Shown: positions 32,590 to 33,650 of the stretch, piece by piece
Position numbering within the stretch: position 1 is the first letter of the stretch
Layout of the letters: each line of letters starts with the position of its first letter
Assembly (NCBI GenBank): GCA_902826865.1
Contig: CADEGN010000060.1
Span: 1-33,650 of the forward strand
Length of the DNA: 33,650 nt
Direction of reading: 5' to 3'
From: an uncultured Myxococcales bacterium
GTDB taxonomy: Bacteria > Myxococcota_A > Polyangia > Nannocystales > Nannocystaceae
The notes under the pieces: generated by a model
What the model was told of the DNA's origin: nothing
Seen by the model: only the letters and a program-made list of their open reading frames with translations
Databases searched by the model: none
Program-made: the position numbers and the translations under genes

Positions 32590-32622
32590 CCCAGACTAGT
32601 ACTAGACTAGTACTAGTCTGGG
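32590..32622. repeat. 33-bp perfect palindrome with doubled CTAGTACTAG core
   Basis: CCCAGACTAGTACTAG, a single central A, then CTAGTACTAGTCTGGG. All 16 bases of the two arms pair perfectly, and each arm contains an inner palindrome CTAGTACTAG. It is AT-rich within a GC-rich region, 62 bp upstream of the EamA start and ~700 bp before the 16S gene. No known element matches. It could be a protein binding site, a repeat element or a cruciform. Confidence 0.8.
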
Positions 32623-32697
32623 ACTCGACTCGTTTGACCCGTCGCCCCTTACCGGGTGCGCAGGGCGGCCTGCGGCGAATCCGCGGCGCCACCGGTG

Positions 32698-32736
32698 GGG
32701 TCACGGATGGGGTCGAAAATCGGGTCGCAGTGGGTC
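32698..32736 (+). promoter_or_regulatory. Four GGGTC repeats at helical spacing
   Basis: GGGTC starts at 32698, 32710, 32722 and 32732, so the spacing is 12, 12 and 10 bp. This near-helical phasing places all copies roughly on one face of the DNA, as in activator binding arrays. It lies upstream of the rRNA gene and of the divergent EamA gene. The assignment is speculative. Confidence 0.35.
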
Positions 32737-33008
32737 TAGGTGCGATCTTTGATGACCCCCCTTGACCAGCCCAACCAGCCCGTGCACTCTCCGCCCGCCG
32801 CCGCCGAATGAGGCGTTCGGCAACCCCCGCAGGAACGTGGTTCGGAACCCTCCTGGGATCCGAACGCAGCAAAACCGACGGGGTGGCCAAGCGCCGACCG
32901 CTTGTCGTGTCGAGCGTCCCCTGGCCTCGCGGAGCCAGCCCGGCCTACCACCGCTAGAACGCGGTCTACCCCCGTGCGAAACCCCGCAAAGCGGCCCGAA
33001 GGTTTTTC

Positions 33009-33037
33009 TTGACCCAAGGCCGGTGAGGGACTAGAAG
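33009..33037 (+). promoter_or_regulatory. Candidate rRNA operon promoter
   Basis: TTGACC (-35, 33009-33014), a 17-bp spacer, then TAGAAG (-10, 33032-33037), about 250 bp before the 16S start. A GGTTTTTC stretch upstream could act as an UP element. Transcription would begin near 33044. The stretch 33045-33286 is the leader, and I see no clear boxA. Confidence 0.6.
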
Positions 33038-33286
33038 TCCGATCCCCGCCGGGGACACCCCCGACGGAACAGCGCTCCCTGAAAACTGGATAGCGGAACA
33101 GGAGACGGTCTCTACGTCGCTGCAGAGGCGAAAGCCAACGCAAGACGTAAAGACGCGTGCGGGAGCGCGGGTCGGAAACGGCTCGCACAACCTCGTCCAT
33201 CACGATCGACGCCGAGCTTGCTCGGACGAAGACGGGATGAGACGTACGAACCAAATCGAGCAACACGAAGCTCGTTGTCCAAGCTC

Positions 33287-33650
<364 letters not shown>

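Noticed and set aside
32736..33266. 176-residue minus-strand frame in the rRNA leader
   Set aside because: Lies over the rRNA promoter and leader, opposite to it. Low-quality composition and no motif.

Overview
This is a high-GC bacterial chromosomal segment. Its right edge runs into the 5' end of a 16S rRNA gene, whose first ~360 nt are present. Several traits suggest a Myxococcota-like (deltaproteobacterial) bacterium: many lipoproteins and low-complexity secreted proteins (Thr/Ala/Gly-rich, Asp-rich, Cys-rich), frequent GTG starts, and tight ATGA/GTGA overlaps. I cannot name a genus from sequence alone.

Left part (1-3800). A minus-strand run reads, in transcription order, hemJ-like, a lipoprotein, a small membrane protein, frataxin (cyaY), folK, tRNA-Val(UAC) and a peroxiredoxin-like gene. 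The peroxiredoxin reading frame has an in-frame TGA exactly where the redox-active Cys of the CxxC motif belongs. A perfect 7-bp hairpin follows, with its loop starting 16 nt after the TGA. This is best explained as a selenoprotein (U67-A-F-C70) with a bacterial SECIS element, and it is the main discovery here. The gene's stop codon lies inside a 33-bp perfect inverted repeat that bounds a 167-bp element of unknown nature.

Middle-left (3900-9100): an unrecognised protein with an internal duplication (+), then threonine synthase and queE (- strand, overlapping by ATGA), asparaginyl-tRNA synthetase (+), and a short protein resembling only the N-terminus of IS1634-type transposases (+).

Middle (9100-18300): a tightly packed minus-strand operon (two-lobed aspartyl-protease lipoprotein, hutF, lipoprotein, unknown protein). 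It is followed by a group of mostly exported or membrane proteins of unknown role, including a DUF2914-type protein overlapping an SGNH-hydrolase-like protein.

Middle-right (18250-24700): a SWIM-SNF2 helicase directly abutting a glutaredoxin/A-type/rhodanese triple fusion, a small membrane protein, a charged coiled-coil protein, and a TauE/SafE exporter divergent from a LysR regulator that has a perfect palindrome over its start codon.

Right (24800-33650): a Cys-rich lipoprotein, an Asp-rich calcium-repeat lipoprotein, a Thr/Gly-rich lipoprotein downstream of a large HTTM-family membrane protein, a ClC-family chloride transporter with channel-like residue choices, and an EamA transporter. 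A 33-bp AT-rich palindrome, phased GGGTC repeats and an rrn promoter precede the 16S gene. Most long antisense frames are GC-bias shadows and were left out.
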